NCBI GenBank assembly: GCA_947628715.1
Contig: CANRAW010000009.1
Span: forward strand, 1 to 49,221
Direction of reading: 5' to 3'
From: an uncultured Clostridia bacterium
Lineage (GTDB): Bacteria; Bacillota; Clostridia; TANB77; CAG-508
DNA: 49,221 nucleotides
Shown one piece after another: positions 28,352-37,935 of the stretch. A model generated the notes under the pieces. That model was not told the DNA's origin. It did no database searches and saw only the letters and a program-made list of their open reading frames with translations. A program made the translations under genes and the position numbers. Positions within the stretch are counted from its first letter, which is position 1. Every line of letters begins with the position of its first letter.

Positions 28352-29041
28352 ATGAAGACAGTAGGTTTTATAGGAGGATATGACAAAATAGATTTAATAC
28401 TATATATAGCAAAAATTGTAACATTAGCAAAGAAAAAAGTATTATTAATAGATACGACTGCAGCACAAAAAGCAAAATATGTTGTTCCAGCTATCAGTCC
28501 AACAAGAACGTATGTAACAGAATTTGAAGGATTTGAAGTAGCAGTTGGATTTAGAAGCATGGAAGAACTTTGTGACTATTTAGGAATAGACGAAAAAGAT
28601 TTAGGATATGATGTAGTTTTAATTGATATTGATAGTCCAGAAATGTTTCAGAGTTTCCAAGCACAAAAAAATTCAGTAAACTGCTTTGTAACTGCATTTG
28701 ATTTATATTCATTAAAAAGAGGATTAGAAGTATTAAGTGCATGTACAGTACCGGTTAAACTTATAAAAGTATTATTTTCTAAAAGCATGCTAAAAGAAGA
28801 AAACGAATATTTAGACTTTTTGTCTTTAGGATATAAAATTAAATGGGACAAAGAAATGATAAACTTTCCAATAGAACTTGGAAATTACAGCGTAACAGTA
28901 GAAAATCAAATTGTTTCAAGAATTAAGATAAAAAAATTAAGCGACCATTATAAAAATAGCTTACAATATTTAATAAGCACAATTTTTGAGGGAGAAATTT
29001 CTTCAAAAGAAATTTCTAAAATAATGAGAAGTCTAGATTAG
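28352..29041 (+). CDS. CpaE/MinD-like protein without a Walker A motif
   Basis: 229 residues with a Rossmann-like start (KTVGFIGGYDKIDLILYIA), a strand VLLIDTT and a strand-Asp DVVLIDIDSPEMF, the layout of a ParA/MinD ATPase. The P-loop lysines are absent, so nucleotide binding is doubtful. Adjacent to a second MinD-like gene. In Tad loci CpaE helps localise pilus assembly; the role here is inferred from context. Ribosome binding site AAGGGCGG. Confidence 0.6.
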   Translation: MKTVGFIGGYDKIDLILYIAKIVTLAKKKVLLIDTTAAQKAKYVVPAISPTRTYVTEFEGFEVAVGFRSMEELCDYLGIDEKDLGYDVVLIDIDSPEMFQSFQAQKNSVNCFVTAFDLYSLKRGLEVLSACTVPVKLIKVLFSKSMLKEENEYLDFLSLGYKIKWDKEMINFPIELGNYSVTVENQIVSRIKIKKLSDHYKNSLQYLISTIFEGEISSKEISKIMRSLD

Positions 29042-29055
29042 AAAGGAAAATAAAA

Positions 29056-29913
29056 ATGGTAATCGTTACATATTGGAATAATAACACAGGCAAGATAGGA
29101 CAAACACACTCAGCTATGGCTATCGCAATGCACATGGCAATTGAACATAACTATAGAACACTTCTAATGTCAACAAGATATAATGACCAAGTAACAATGG
29201 AAGCATTTGGCTTTAACAAAATTATTTCAACAACAGTAAACTTAGTAACAAAAAATAAAAATACAATGGACCTTGAATCAGGAATAGAAGGAATGTCAAA
29301 ACTTGCAGCTGCCAATAGACTAGAGTCAGATATGATACCTAATTATACAAGAATGATTTTAAAAAAGAGATTAGAAATACTTGCAGGACCATCAGATAAA
29401 GAAGGAGAAAAAATTGACTATGCAAGAATTTATGCTTCATGTAGAAATATCATAAATGTTGCAAGAAAATATTATGACATTGTATTTGTAGATTTAAATA
29501 ATGGACTAGATGATCAAACTACAAGAGAAATATTACAAATGTCTACAATAATAATAGTAAATATGGAACAAAAACCATCAGAATTCACGAAATTTGCTGA
29601 ACTTAAAGAAAAAGAAAAAATGTTTACACCTAAAAATACAATGCTATTAATGAATAGATATGATAGAGATTCAAAATATACAACAAAAAATATTTCAAGA
29701 GAAATAGGAGAAAAAAATGAAATATTATCTGTTCCATATAATCACATTTATGCAGAGTCAGTACAAGAAGGAACAGTTGCAGAATTCTTTTTAAATCCTA
29801 AAATAAGAAAAATGGATGATTTAGACGATAGAACGGCATTTTTCATAAAAGAATTAAAAAGAGCAGAAGATGCTATTATATATAAAATGCAAGAATTACA
29901 AATGAGGATTTGA
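29056..29913 (+). CDS. CpaE/MinD-like ATPase with a variant P-loop
   Basis: 285 residues. The N-terminal VTYWNNNTGKIGQTHSAMAIA corresponds to the deviant Walker A of MinD proteins but deviates from KGGxGKT. A later DIVFVDLNNGLDD fits Walker B/switch II, followed by IIIVNMEQ and LLMNRYD strands. It lies 14 bases after the previous MinD-like gene and 24 before cpaF, so it probably works in pilus assembly. Confidence 0.65.
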   Translation: MVIVTYWNNNTGKIGQTHSAMAIAMHMAIEHNYRTLLMSTRYNDQVTMEAFGFNKIISTTVNLVTKNKNTMDLESGIEGMSKLAAANRLESDMIPNYTRMILKKRLEILAGPSDKEGEKIDYARIYASCRNIINVARKYYDIVFVDLNNGLDDQTTREILQMSTIIIVNMEQKPSEFTKFAELKEKEKMFTPKNTMLLMNRYDRDSKYTTKNISREIGEKNEILSVPYNHIYAESVQEGTVAEFFLNPKIRKMDDLDDRTAFFIKELKRAEDAIIYKMQELQMRI

Positions 29914-29937
29914 TAAACTAAAAGGAGGAATCCTAAT

Positions 29938-31915
29938 ATGAATTTAATGAACATACTGATAATTTTACTAATTTTCGCTGTAGCAGGTTTTGTTGTTGTT
30001 AGAATATTAGTTGCTAAGAAAAATGAAGAAGTAGTTGACGAAGTTGAACAAGACGATAAAACATATACAATAGCACTAATGACAGAATTTGTTAAGAGAA
30101 GACTAGACGAAATCACAAAAATAAACCTTTATGATATAGGATTGTCAGAAGAAGAATTAAAAAGAAGGAAAAATAAAAAATACGAGTTAAAGAAAGCATT
30201 AAAAGGATGTACTTATGGAGATGTTAATGATAAAAAATATGTTAAGGAATTAATATATGACTTATTATCAAAAGAATATGGTACAGACGAAACAAATATA
30301 TCAAAAGCTATTCCTTTTGATATACCTTCTTTACTTACTGCACAGGACAAATTTGATATATTGATATATGTATATAAACAACAATTTGGATATGAAGCCT
30401 TAACTGAATTTATTGAAAAATATAATCTTGATACTTTAAAATATGTTTCAGGAGAGACAAAGCCATGCTTTGTTATAACAGCAGAAGAAATAGACGATAT
30501 TTATGAAAAAGAAAATATTGTATTAAGCTTCCATGATAAATTAATGATAGTAACACAAAGAATATATCAATCATATAAAGGATACAGCAGTATTGATGAA
30601 ATAAGAGATATGAACATAGATGGTGTATCTGGTGGTGTATCTGGTTTGCCTGAAAGCTTCTTAAGCCAAGTTGCACAAACAGATGGAGATTATCTAGATC
30701 AAATCCTAGAAAACAAAGTACCTAGAGCATGTGATGCAATATGGATATTCTTTAAAGGTAAATCTATAAGACTTGCATTTTTAAGCTTTGGTGCAGAGAG
30801 TGAATTAAAGAGAGTTTGCCAAAACATATATAAATATAATAACCCAGGACAATTATCAGATTCAAATGGTTATAAAATCAATGAAATGAAGGATGGTTCT
30901 CGTATAGTTGTTGTTAGACCATCATTTTCAGAAACATGGGCTTTCTTCGTAAGAAAGTTTGACGTAAAAAGAGCAACACTAGAACAAATTATTAACTGTG
31001 ACGGAAAAGAACAAGCAATTGACTTATTAAAATTCCTTGTAAAAGGTGCAAGAATTATAGCACTTACTGGTGAGCAAGGTTCTGGTAAAACAACAATGCT
31101 TATGGCAATGATAGAAAATATATATGAAACAATGAACATAAGGGTTCAAGAGGTTGCGTTCGAGTTACACTTAAGAAAGATATATCCAACAAGAAACATA
31201 CTTTCATTTAGAGAGACTGAAACAGTTTCAGGACAAGAGGGACTAGACGTGCAAAAGAAAACTGATGGTTCCGTAAACATTATTCGGAGAGGTTGCAACA
31301 GACCCGGTTGCTGCATGGATGATACAGGCTGCCCAAGTTGCTTCTAAATTTACATTATTTACTCACCATGCTAAAACTTTCCCTAACTTAGTTACAGCAT
31401 TAAGAAACTCAATGTTAAGAACAGGAGTATTCAAAGACGAAAAAACAGCAGAGGAACAAGTTATACAAGTTTTAAACTTTGATATACACTTAATAAAAGA
31501 CTTTAGAGGTAGAAGATACATAGAAAGAATTACAGAGTGTATTCCAGTAGAAAATAAAAACGAATACACATTTGACCATAGAAAAGAAAAAACACTTGAA
31601 GGCAAATTAGACAAATTTATGGATAATGCTACACATTACTTTACAAAAATAACAGATAGAGAGACATATAGATATGTAAATATACTTGAACATATAGACG
31701 ATGGATATGTAATAACAAATAAAATATCAGATACAAACTTAATGGAAATGAGAAATAATATGGATGATAGTGACATTGAAGCATTTGATAAATTTGTTGC
31801 AGATAATTGGCATGTTAAAATTAAGGATGGATACGAAGGTGTTGTACCATTAGATGAACCAACTAACACAAAAACTGCGACAAAATCAAGAACTACAAGA
31901 AAAACAAAAGCATAA
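29938..31915 (+). CDS. cpaF: CpaF/TadA-type secretion ATPase, with one CGG +1 recoding site
   Basis: 658 residues after recoding. An N-terminal membrane helix (about 4-24) is unusual for the family, followed by a charged stretch, an N-terminal domain and the ATPase core: Walker A ALTGEQGSGKTTMLMAM (about 374-390), arginine-rich IRVQEVAFELHLRK, and the Walker B region restored by recoding, N-I-I-G-E-V-A-T-D-P (site residue 450), then the His-box region FTLFTHHAKTFPNLV. Frame 0 stops at 31347 and loses this half. Powers pilus assembly. The C-terminus ends in a Thr/Lys tail. The platform gene follows. Confidence 0.9.
31285..31288 (+). other. CGGA +1 recoding site 14, cpaF residue 450
   Basis: att-CGG-aga in frame 0. 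Skipping C31285 gives I-I-G-E-V-A-T-D-P, matching the conserved G-E of the CpaF Walker B region. Confidence 0.95.
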
Positions 31916-31944
31916 ATATAATAACAAAGGAGGTACTTTACGAC

Positions 31945-34020
31945 ATGATAAGTAATGACGTGCTTATTTACATAGTGGGTGGAACTTTTGGCTTACTTAT
32001 TCTCTTTGTAGTTGCTTATGTAATTATGAACAAAATGATGAACAAAGGTGAAAGAAAATATCTTAGAGAGTTAAGACAAGGCACAAAAGTTAACAAATAT
32101 TCTTCAGACATAATATATCAAAAATTATATATGATATATGCTAAAGTACCAGGAATTAAAAGATATTTATTAAAACTTAGAAGAAGACTAGAAATAATAA
32201 GTATACAAGACGAATATCAAACAAGAAGACAAGCATCTTCTATAATAACAAAAGCATTATTAATCATAATACCATTAACAATAGCGATTATTGTACTTGC
32301 AAGAAAAAATCCATTACTACTTGCAATACTACTACTATATGAGGTATTCATGATTGAAACAATTATTGAAGGAATGGTTTCAAAACTTGATAATAAACTT
32401 TTAAAAGAACAAGTTGAATTTTTCTCAGAAATAAGACACGCATACCATGAATACAACATGGTAGAAGAGGCTATATATCAAGTATCTCAAAATGATGAAC
32501 TAGAAGTATCAAGACAAGGCGAAAAAATTTATGAAATATTAATATCAAATGATCCAGAAGAGGAACTTGAAAAATATTATGATATTGCTCCAAATAGCTA
32601 TTTGAAAGAATTTGCAGGAATATCATATTTAACTCGTGAATTTGGTGATAGAAAAACAGACTCTGGTGCATCGCTATATTTGAAAAACTTAAATAATATT
32701 ACACAGGAAATGCAAATTGAAATATTAAAAAGAGATAAATTGGATTATGTTTTCCAAAGTTTATCTGTTATATCAATTGTACCAATACTATTTATTGACT
32801 TATTAAAATCATGGGCTGTATCAAACTTCAGCTTTACAAGTAGTTTCTATAATGGAAAACTTGGACTAATAATTCAGTTATTAATAATAATATTAACATT
32901 TGTTTGTTATGTACTTATTAGAAAAGTAAAGGATACAACATCAGATACATCAATGAAAAATACGCAAAATCCTTGGCAAGCAAAAGTTTATAAAATTCCA
33001 ATTTTTAAATGGTTTATAGACTTATTCATACCAAGGAGAGGGACAAAATCATATAAAAATTTAACAAAATTATTAAAAGATGCAGCATCAAAAGACAAAA
33101 TGGAATGGATATATGTAAATAAAATATGTCTAACAATACTGGTATTTTGTGTGTCAATGTTTTTAATGAATAAAATTCATAAAACAGCAATAGATTATAT
33201 ATACACTTCGCCTACATCTGATTACGACTTGATTTCTATGTCAGCAAGTCAGGAAAAAGAAGCAATGGACCAAACACAGATTGATAATACATTTCTAGAT
33301 ATGTTTAGGGGAAAACCAAATACTACAGTTGAGGATATTGAAAAAGCTGTAAAATATTCAGAATATTATGAAGATGCAGAAGAAGAAGAAATTACAGAAA
33401 CTGCAAAAAGAATATATACAAAATTGCAAACAATTAATAGTGAATACATAAATTGGTTTAATATATTACTCGCATTAACATTTTCAGTATGTGGATATAT
33501 GATACCTACATGGCTATTATACTTCCAAAAGATATTAAGAAAATTGGAAATGGAAGATGAAGTAATGCAGTATCAGACAATTATACTTATGCTTATGAAA
33601 ATTGAGAGGGTAAATGTTGAAATGATACTTGAGTGGCTAGAAAGATATGCAAATATCTTTAAAGCACCTATTTCAAAATGCGTTAATAACTATGAAAGTG
33701 GAGCATGGGAAGCTCTAGAAGAATTAAAAAATGACATTACATTTAAACCATTAATAACAATAGTAGAAAGTTTACAGGCAGCTGTTGAAAAAATCCCAAT
33801 AAGAGAGGCTTTCGATGAGCTAGATACAGAAAGAGATTATTACCAAGAAAGAAGAAAAGCATCAAACGAAAGATTAATTTCAAGAAAAGGCATGATAGGT
33901 AAAGCAATAGGATTTGCACCAATGATAGTATTATTTGTAGGATACTTAATAGTACCATTAGTTGCAATAGGATTAATGAGTATGACATCTTCATTCAGTT
34001 CAATTCAGTCAATGATGTAA
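31945..34020 (+). CDS. Fused TadB/TadC-like pilus platform protein
   Basis: 691 residues, about twice a single TadB or TadC. N-terminal helix (about 7-28), a cytoplasmic segment, a paired membrane region (about 95-140), a first GspF-like half with two helices near 270-330, then another set at 390-410 and 510-530, a second GspF-like domain (LEMEDEVMQYQTIILMLMKIERVN...ALEELKNDI), and two C-terminal helices. It reads as TadB and TadC in one chain. It anchors the CpaF motor. Ribosome binding site AAAGGAGGT. Confidence 0.75.
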   Translation: MISNDVLIYIVGGTFGLLILFVVAYVIMNKMMNKGERKYLRELRQGTKVNKYSSDIIYQKLYMIYAKVPGIKRYLLKLRRRLEIISIQDEYQTRRQASSIITKALLIIIPLTIAIIVLARKNPLLLAILLLYEVFMIETIIEGMVSKLDNKLLKEQVEFFSEIRHAYHEYNMVEEAIYQVSQNDELEVSRQGEKIYEILISNDPEEELEKYYDIAPNSYLKEFAGISYLTREFGDRKTDSGASLYLKNLNNITQEMQIEILKRDKLDYVFQSLSVISIVPILFIDLLKSWAVSNFSFTSSFYNGKLGLIIQLLIIILTFVCYVLIRKVKDTTSDTSMKNTQNPWQAKVYKIPIFKWFIDLFIPRRGTKSYKNLTKLLKDAASKDKMEWIYVNKICLTILVFCVSMFLMNKIHKTAIDYIYTSPTSDYDLISMSASQEKEAMDQTQIDNTFLDMFRGKPNTTVEDIEKAVKYSEYYEDAEEEEITETAKRIYTKLQTINSEYINWFNILLALTFSVCGYMIPTWLLYFQKILRKLEMEDEVMQYQTIILMLMKIERVNVEMILEWLERYANIFKAPISKCVNNYESGAWEALEELKNDITFKPLITIVESLQAAVEKIPIREAFDELDTERDYYQERRKASNERLISRKGMIGKAIGFAPMIVLFVGYLIVPLVAIGLMSMTSSFSSIQSMM

Positions 34021-34050
34021 AATTAAAACAAAAGAAAGGAGAAGTAGAAT

Positions 34051-34759
34051 ATGGAAAATGCATCTAAAGCTATTATTATAGCAGGTGGAATTTTAATTTC
34101 ATTAATACTTATATCTATATTACTATTCTCCTTTAACAATACAAGTAGATTAGTTGGAATGCAAGATAATGATGCTGTATCAAAAGAAATACTTGCTTTT
34201 AATAAACGGTTTTGAGGCATACAACAAAAAAATTATGTATGGATCAGATGTTATAAGTGTTTTAAATAAAGCAATAGATAATAATACAAAGTATCAGTCA
34301 AGAATTACCAATGGAGAAACAAATTTAAGAATAAATGTTTCCGTAATAATACACAAGGATATTGGACTTAGGGAAGAATTTTATATACAAAAGAGTTCTG
34401 GGAGTGGGTTTGAATTAGATCGCCAAACACTGCAAAAAGTATTTAAAGAAGGAAATACATATAGTTTATATAATGATGATGGAACAAGAAAAGATTATGA
34501 CAGACTTCAAAATGTATTGATTAATATAAGGAGTATAGCTTCAGAAGATGACCCAACAGTATCAATAGCTAATGCAAGAGACTCTGGTATAAGAACAAAT
34601 TTACCAGATGTTGGGGGACGTGAATATTACAAAATTACATATTACCCACAAGCAGAATTTAAAAGAGCTACATATAAATGTACTAATATGAGTTATGATA
34701 ATGTAACTGGTAGATTAAATAGTATGACATTTGAACAAATTAGAATGAATGAATTTTAG
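34051..34759 (+). CDS. Pilin-like protein 1, with one CGG +1 recoding site
   Basis: 235 residues after recoding. It starts MENASKAIIIAGG and goes straight into one hydrophobic helix (about 7-28), then a mainly polar domain. There is no prepilin leader, so the start resembles an already matured pilin N-terminus. The recoded glycine is residue 53, A-F-N-K-G-F-E-A-Y; in frame 0 the next codons are ttt-TGA. The segment after it (YGSDVISVLNKAIDNN) recurs in the protein at 35313, so the two are related. First of a row of such proteins behind the Tad platform. Confidence 0.75.
34207..34210 (+). other. CGGT +1 recoding site 15, pilin-like 1 residue 53
   Basis: aaa-CGG-ttt-TGA in frame 0. Skipping C34207 gives F-N-K-G-F-E-A-Y-N-K-K and opens 182 further codons. 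The paralogue at 35313 has F-E-K-Y-N-K at the same place. Confidence 0.9.
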
Positions 34760-34769
34760 GAGGTAAAAT

Positions 34770-35231
34770 ATGGAAAATGCCTCAAAAGCTTTAATAATGG
34801 CAGGTGGGATATTAGTTGGAATGATAATCCTTTCAATATTTGTATATGAAATGATTTTTGTTTCAAGTCAAGGACATGAATATGAGGAAAAAATGGCTAG
34901 AGCACAAGTTGCTTCATTTAATGCTAAATTTGAACCATATTTTGGTAGAGAGTTGACACCTCAGGAATTCGTAACTTTATTTAATTTTGTAGAGGAATGG
35001 AATAATAATCATGAAAGTGAAATTGATAGAATTACAATGAATTGTGGAACTTATAGACACGATATACTAACGAACGGACAAGAGGGATTTTTAGCTTATT
35101 ATAATACACCTCCTGCTAGAAAAGATAATGGAGAGTCAAAGTATTTTTTTAGATGTTCTAATATAATATATAATCAGGACAGAGATGGCAGATTAACGGA
35201 GTTTACTGTAACAAGAGGTGAATACATTTAA
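34770..35231 (+). CDS. Pilin-like protein 2
   Basis: 153 residues starting MENASKALIMAGGILVGMII, one N-terminal hydrophobic helix, then a polar domain with two cysteines (MNCGTYRH and FRCSNII) that could form a disulfide outside the cell. Its AGGAGG site begins inside the stop region of pilin-like 1, so translation is probably coupled. Function inferred from the shared N-terminus and position. Confidence 0.7.
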   Translation: MENASKALIMAGGILVGMIILSIFVYEMIFVSSQGHEYEEKMARAQVASFNAKFEPYFGRELTPQEFVTLFNFVEEWNNNHESEIDRITMNCGTYRHDILTNGQEGFLAYYNTPPARKDNGESKYFFRCSNIIYNQDRDGRLTEFTVTRGEYI

Positions 35232-35266
35232 GTTATAATTGTAACCTTTAAAAACGGTTAAAAATC

Positions 35267-35295
35267 TTGCGAATCACTTGTAAAAGTGGTATAAT
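35267..35295 (+). promoter_or_regulatory. Internal promoter in the pilin cluster
   Basis: TTGCGA (35267-35272), 17-bp spacer, perfect TATAAT (35290-35295), just before the gene at 35313. Confidence 0.55.
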
Positions 35296-35312
35296 TAAGA
35301 AAGGATAGTATA

Positions 35313-35765
35313 ATGAAAAAAATTTTCTTTTCAATAATATTATTAGTTGTTTTGATATTGGCAATAGTATTAGTTGGAATTAGTGATAAAAATAGAAAAA
35401 ATAATGAAATATCAAAATTTAATACTCAATTTGAAAAATATAATAAGGAAACATTATATGGGACAGACATACTTTCAATAATAAATAAAGCAATTGATAA
35501 TAATGAACAATATGCCATTGAAAAAAATCAAGATGGATTTTACATAGAAAACGATACTAATTCAGTAAAGGTTGAAATTACACTTCTTACGACAGACGAA
35601 GATGGCAAGCCAAAAGAGGTTGTTCACCAAATGGAAGAATTAGAAAAAGCAGGCTTAGATGAGTTTATATCAATATTTAATCTAACTGCTTTTGAATTTT
35701 CAAAAATTGAATATAACTCACAAAACCGTGTTAGTAAAATATATGTAAAACAGCTAGAGTTATAA
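35313..35765 (+). CDS. Small membrane-anchored protein related to pilin-like 1
   Basis: 150 residues. N-terminal helix (about 4-23) after MKK, then a polar domain with YGTDILSIINKAIDNNEQY, close to a segment of pilin-like 1, and a C-terminal KIEYNSQNRVSKIYV. It lacks the MEN start of its neighbours. Probably a minor pilin or accessory pilus protein. Own promoter upstream. Confidence 0.6.
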   Translation: MKKIFFSIILLVVLILAIVLVGISDKNRKNNEISKFNTQFEKYNKETLYGTDILSIINKAIDNNEQYAIEKNQDGFYIENDTNSVKVEITLLTTDEDGKPKEVVHQMEELEKAGLDEFISIFNLTAFEFSKIEYNSQNRVSKIYVKQLEL

Positions 35766-35794
35766 TATTTTAATAAATTATGTCTTTAATGTTG

Positions 35795-35814
35795 ACATTA
35801 TCTTAGAATAATGT
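35795..35814 (+). promoter_or_regulatory. Palindrome before the probable major pilin
   Basis: ACATTAT-CTTAGA-ATAATGT (7-bp arms) begins within a TTGACA hexamer (35792-35797). No good -10 box lies 17 bases downstream, so promoter and operator roles are uncertain. Confidence 0.35.
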
Positions 35815-35865
35815 TAAAAATAATATATAAATTAAATAAACAAAAGTTAAAAGGAGGAATTTTTT

Positions 35866-36321
35866 ATGGAGAACGCATCAAAGGCCTTAATTATAGCAGG
35901 TGCCATCTTAATTTCTATATTATTAATAAGTGTAGGAATTATGGTTATGAACTCTGCTTATGGTGTTTTTGGAACAATGGGCCAAAGAATGGATTCAGCC
36001 GCAATAGAAAGTTTTAATGCTAATTTCACAAGTTATCAAGGAACAAGCCAAAGAGGTTCAACTGTTAGACAACTTATTAACAGCGTTATAGCAAGTAATG
36101 GTGTCCCTGAAAATCCACCAATATCAGTTAGCTCTACAGCTACTGGTGTTACTGGTACAGGTGTTACTGATCAAGCTGCTTTATCTACTATGGCATCACA
36201 AGTAAGTGCTACTGCTAGATATAGTGTTTCATTTACTTATGGAACTGGAGACCAAGCAGGTTTAATAACAGGTGTTGTAATAGGAAACGCAGGGGCAGCT
36301 CCAGCATCTTCAACACCATAG
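35866..36321 (+). CDS. Pilin-like protein 3, probable major pilin
   Basis: 151 residues starting MENASKALIIAGAILISILL, hydrophobic helix to about 30, then a domain rich in Ser, Thr, Gly, Ala and Val, with TGVTGTGVT and a C-terminal GAAPASSTP tail. Composition and codon use are less AT-rich than the neighbours, as is common for an abundant surface subunit. A strong AAAGGAGGA site precedes it. Structural role inferred. Confidence 0.7.
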   Translation: MENASKALIIAGAILISILLISVGIMVMNSAYGVFGTMGQRMDSAAIESFNANFTSYQGTSQRGSTVRQLINSVIASNGVPENPPISVSSTATGVTGTGVTDQAALSTMASQVSATARYSVSFTYGTGDQAGLITGVVIGNAGAAPASSTP

Positions 36322-36381
36322 CTTTAAGTACATAAAAATAAAGCATACATAAAAACGCATGAGCGAAAGGAATTTTAACGT

Positions 36382-37309
36382 ATGGAAAATGCTGTAAGTG
36401 CTTTGAAACTTGCTGCGTCAGTATTTATATTTTTACTTGGGCTTGCCATATTATTTAATATGACAGCCCAAGCAAAAGAAGTAGCAAGAATACTAATTTC
36501 AGAATCAGATAAAACTGAATATTATACATACTATGAGGGAGATACAACGATTGACGCAAATGGAAATAGAACAGTTACCTTTGATGAAATTATTCCTGCA
36601 TTATATAGGTATAATGACGAAAACTATGGTGTAACTATAGTGGATGATCATGGGCAAATAGTTGGTAGATTTGATTCAGATACAGAGCGTATATGTAATA
36701 ACTGGACTCCTAATGCCTCTAAAGAAGGAAAATTCAAGTTTGTATTAGAAACAAAAATGACTTATGATTTAGTAAATGAACTTGCAAATGGGCTTACACC
36801 ACAAAAAACTAATATAGACATTGAGTCTTTTTATGAACCACCAATGTCAGGTACAGAACAGATAGTTGATGGAGTATTAATAGGTGGAATGATTACAGAG
36901 GATGGAGAAGATAAAATTGTAGAATTATTTAATAGATTGTATGGACAACAAACAAGAGCTACTGTAAATAGAGAAAGATACTGCTATTGGCAAATGTATC
37001 CAGCAACAATTGCACAAAGGGTCGATTCAGACTTATCACGGAATACCAGTATTTTTTAGCCTTACAAACCCAGGACAGCAGATGTCAGCTTCAAGTGCAG
37101 ATTGGCCAGGTAATCATATTCCATGTGAATTAAATGGACGTCGCAATTTAGGATTAATAAAATGGGCTGAAGGAAAAACATTTACAGAGTATTTAGTAAA
37201 GGTAGATAGAAATAATTATATATATAGTGAAGACGGTACAGAAAGTTTATTCTCTTTTGGTGAAATAATGTCTGCAATAAAAAATGAATTAGTTTATGTT
37301 GAAAATTAA
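36382..37309 (+). CDS. Pilin-like protein 4, with one CGG +1 recoding site
   Basis: 308 residues after recoding. It starts MENAVSALKLAASVFIFLLG, one helix (about 6-27), then a large polar domain. Recoding at residue 220 (D-S-D-L-S-G-I-P-V-F-F) adds 89 residues; frame 0 ends at 37059. A large minor or tip pilin is plausible from the shared N-terminus. I recognise no other domain. Confidence 0.7.
37039..37042 (+). other. CGGA +1 recoding site 16, pilin-like 4 residue 220
   Basis: tca-CGG-aat in frame 0. Skipping C37039 gives D-L-S-G-I-P-V-F-F-S-L and an open frame to 37309. Confidence 0.88.
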
Positions 37310-37338
37310 AAATATAATGAATAAAAGGAGGGAGTATT

Positions 37339-37866
37339 ATGGAGGGAGAAACTTTAATAACAATAGTTGCAATATTTTTAGCAGCAATATTAATAGGCGT
37401 TTTTCCAATGATGTCAATTGCAGAAAGAAATGACGATATTTCAGAATTAACTGTTCAAACTGCAGTATCTGAATTTGTTGATAATGCAAGAAAAACTGGA
37501 AAAATTACAGAAGAAGAATATGATAATTTAATTGCTACAATTTATTCTACTGGTAATACTTATGATATAGCTATGGAAGTTCAACTTTTAGACGAAAATC
37601 CATCTAAGAAAACAACACAGATGGACGAGACTAAAATAGGAGAAAATATCTATTATTCAGTATATACAACACAAATTATGGATGATTTAGATAATAAAGG
37701 CGTTTACACACTAAAAGAGGGAGACATAATAACTGTAACTGCTTCAAATACAAATAATACTATATCTCAGATGTTAAAGAATTTCTTTTATAGTTTAAGT
37801 GGTAATGACACATATAGAATAGTAGGTTCTAAATCTGGGGTTGTTGCAGTAACAGGTAGCAAATAA
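37339..37866 (+). CDS. Pilin-like protein 5 (TadE-like)
   Basis: 175 residues starting MEGETLITIVAIFLAAILIG, one helix (about 6-25), then ISELTVQTAVSEFVDNARKTGKITEEEYDNL, the TadE/TadF-like pattern of a helix followed by an amphipathic region. Position in the pilus operon supports a minor pseudopilin role. Ribosome binding site AAAGGAGGG. Confidence 0.65.
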   Translation: MEGETLITIVAIFLAAILIGVFPMMSIAERNDDISELTVQTAVSEFVDNARKTGKITEEEYDNLIATIYSTGNTYDIAMEVQLLDENPSKKTTQMDETKIGENIYYSVYTTQIMDDLDNKGVYTLKEGDIITVTASNTNNTISQMLKNFFYSLSGNDTYRIVGSKSGVVAVTGSK

Positions 37867-37881
37867 TAAACGAAGGAAAAT

Positions 37882-37903
37882 GTCTTTATCTATTGGTAAA
37901 GAC
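37882..37903 (+). terminator. Hairpin between pilin-like 5 and the large TadG-like gene
   Basis: GTCTTTA/TAAAGAC stem with an 8-base loop and T-rich 3' flank. Confidence 0.45.
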
Positions 37904-37935
37904 TTTATTAATAATTTTAGGAGAAAACTTATAAT

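Noticed and set aside
2170-31915. Internal ATG-started open frames (for example at 2170, 2754, 3844, 6316, 12089, 23865, 31319) as separate genes
   Set aside because: They lack ribosome binding sites and begin in the middle of conserved domains; they are downstream pieces of recoded genes.
37139-37144. CGT/CGC codons as further recoding sites
   Set aside because: The frame stays open and family-consistent through them, so they are ordinary arginine.
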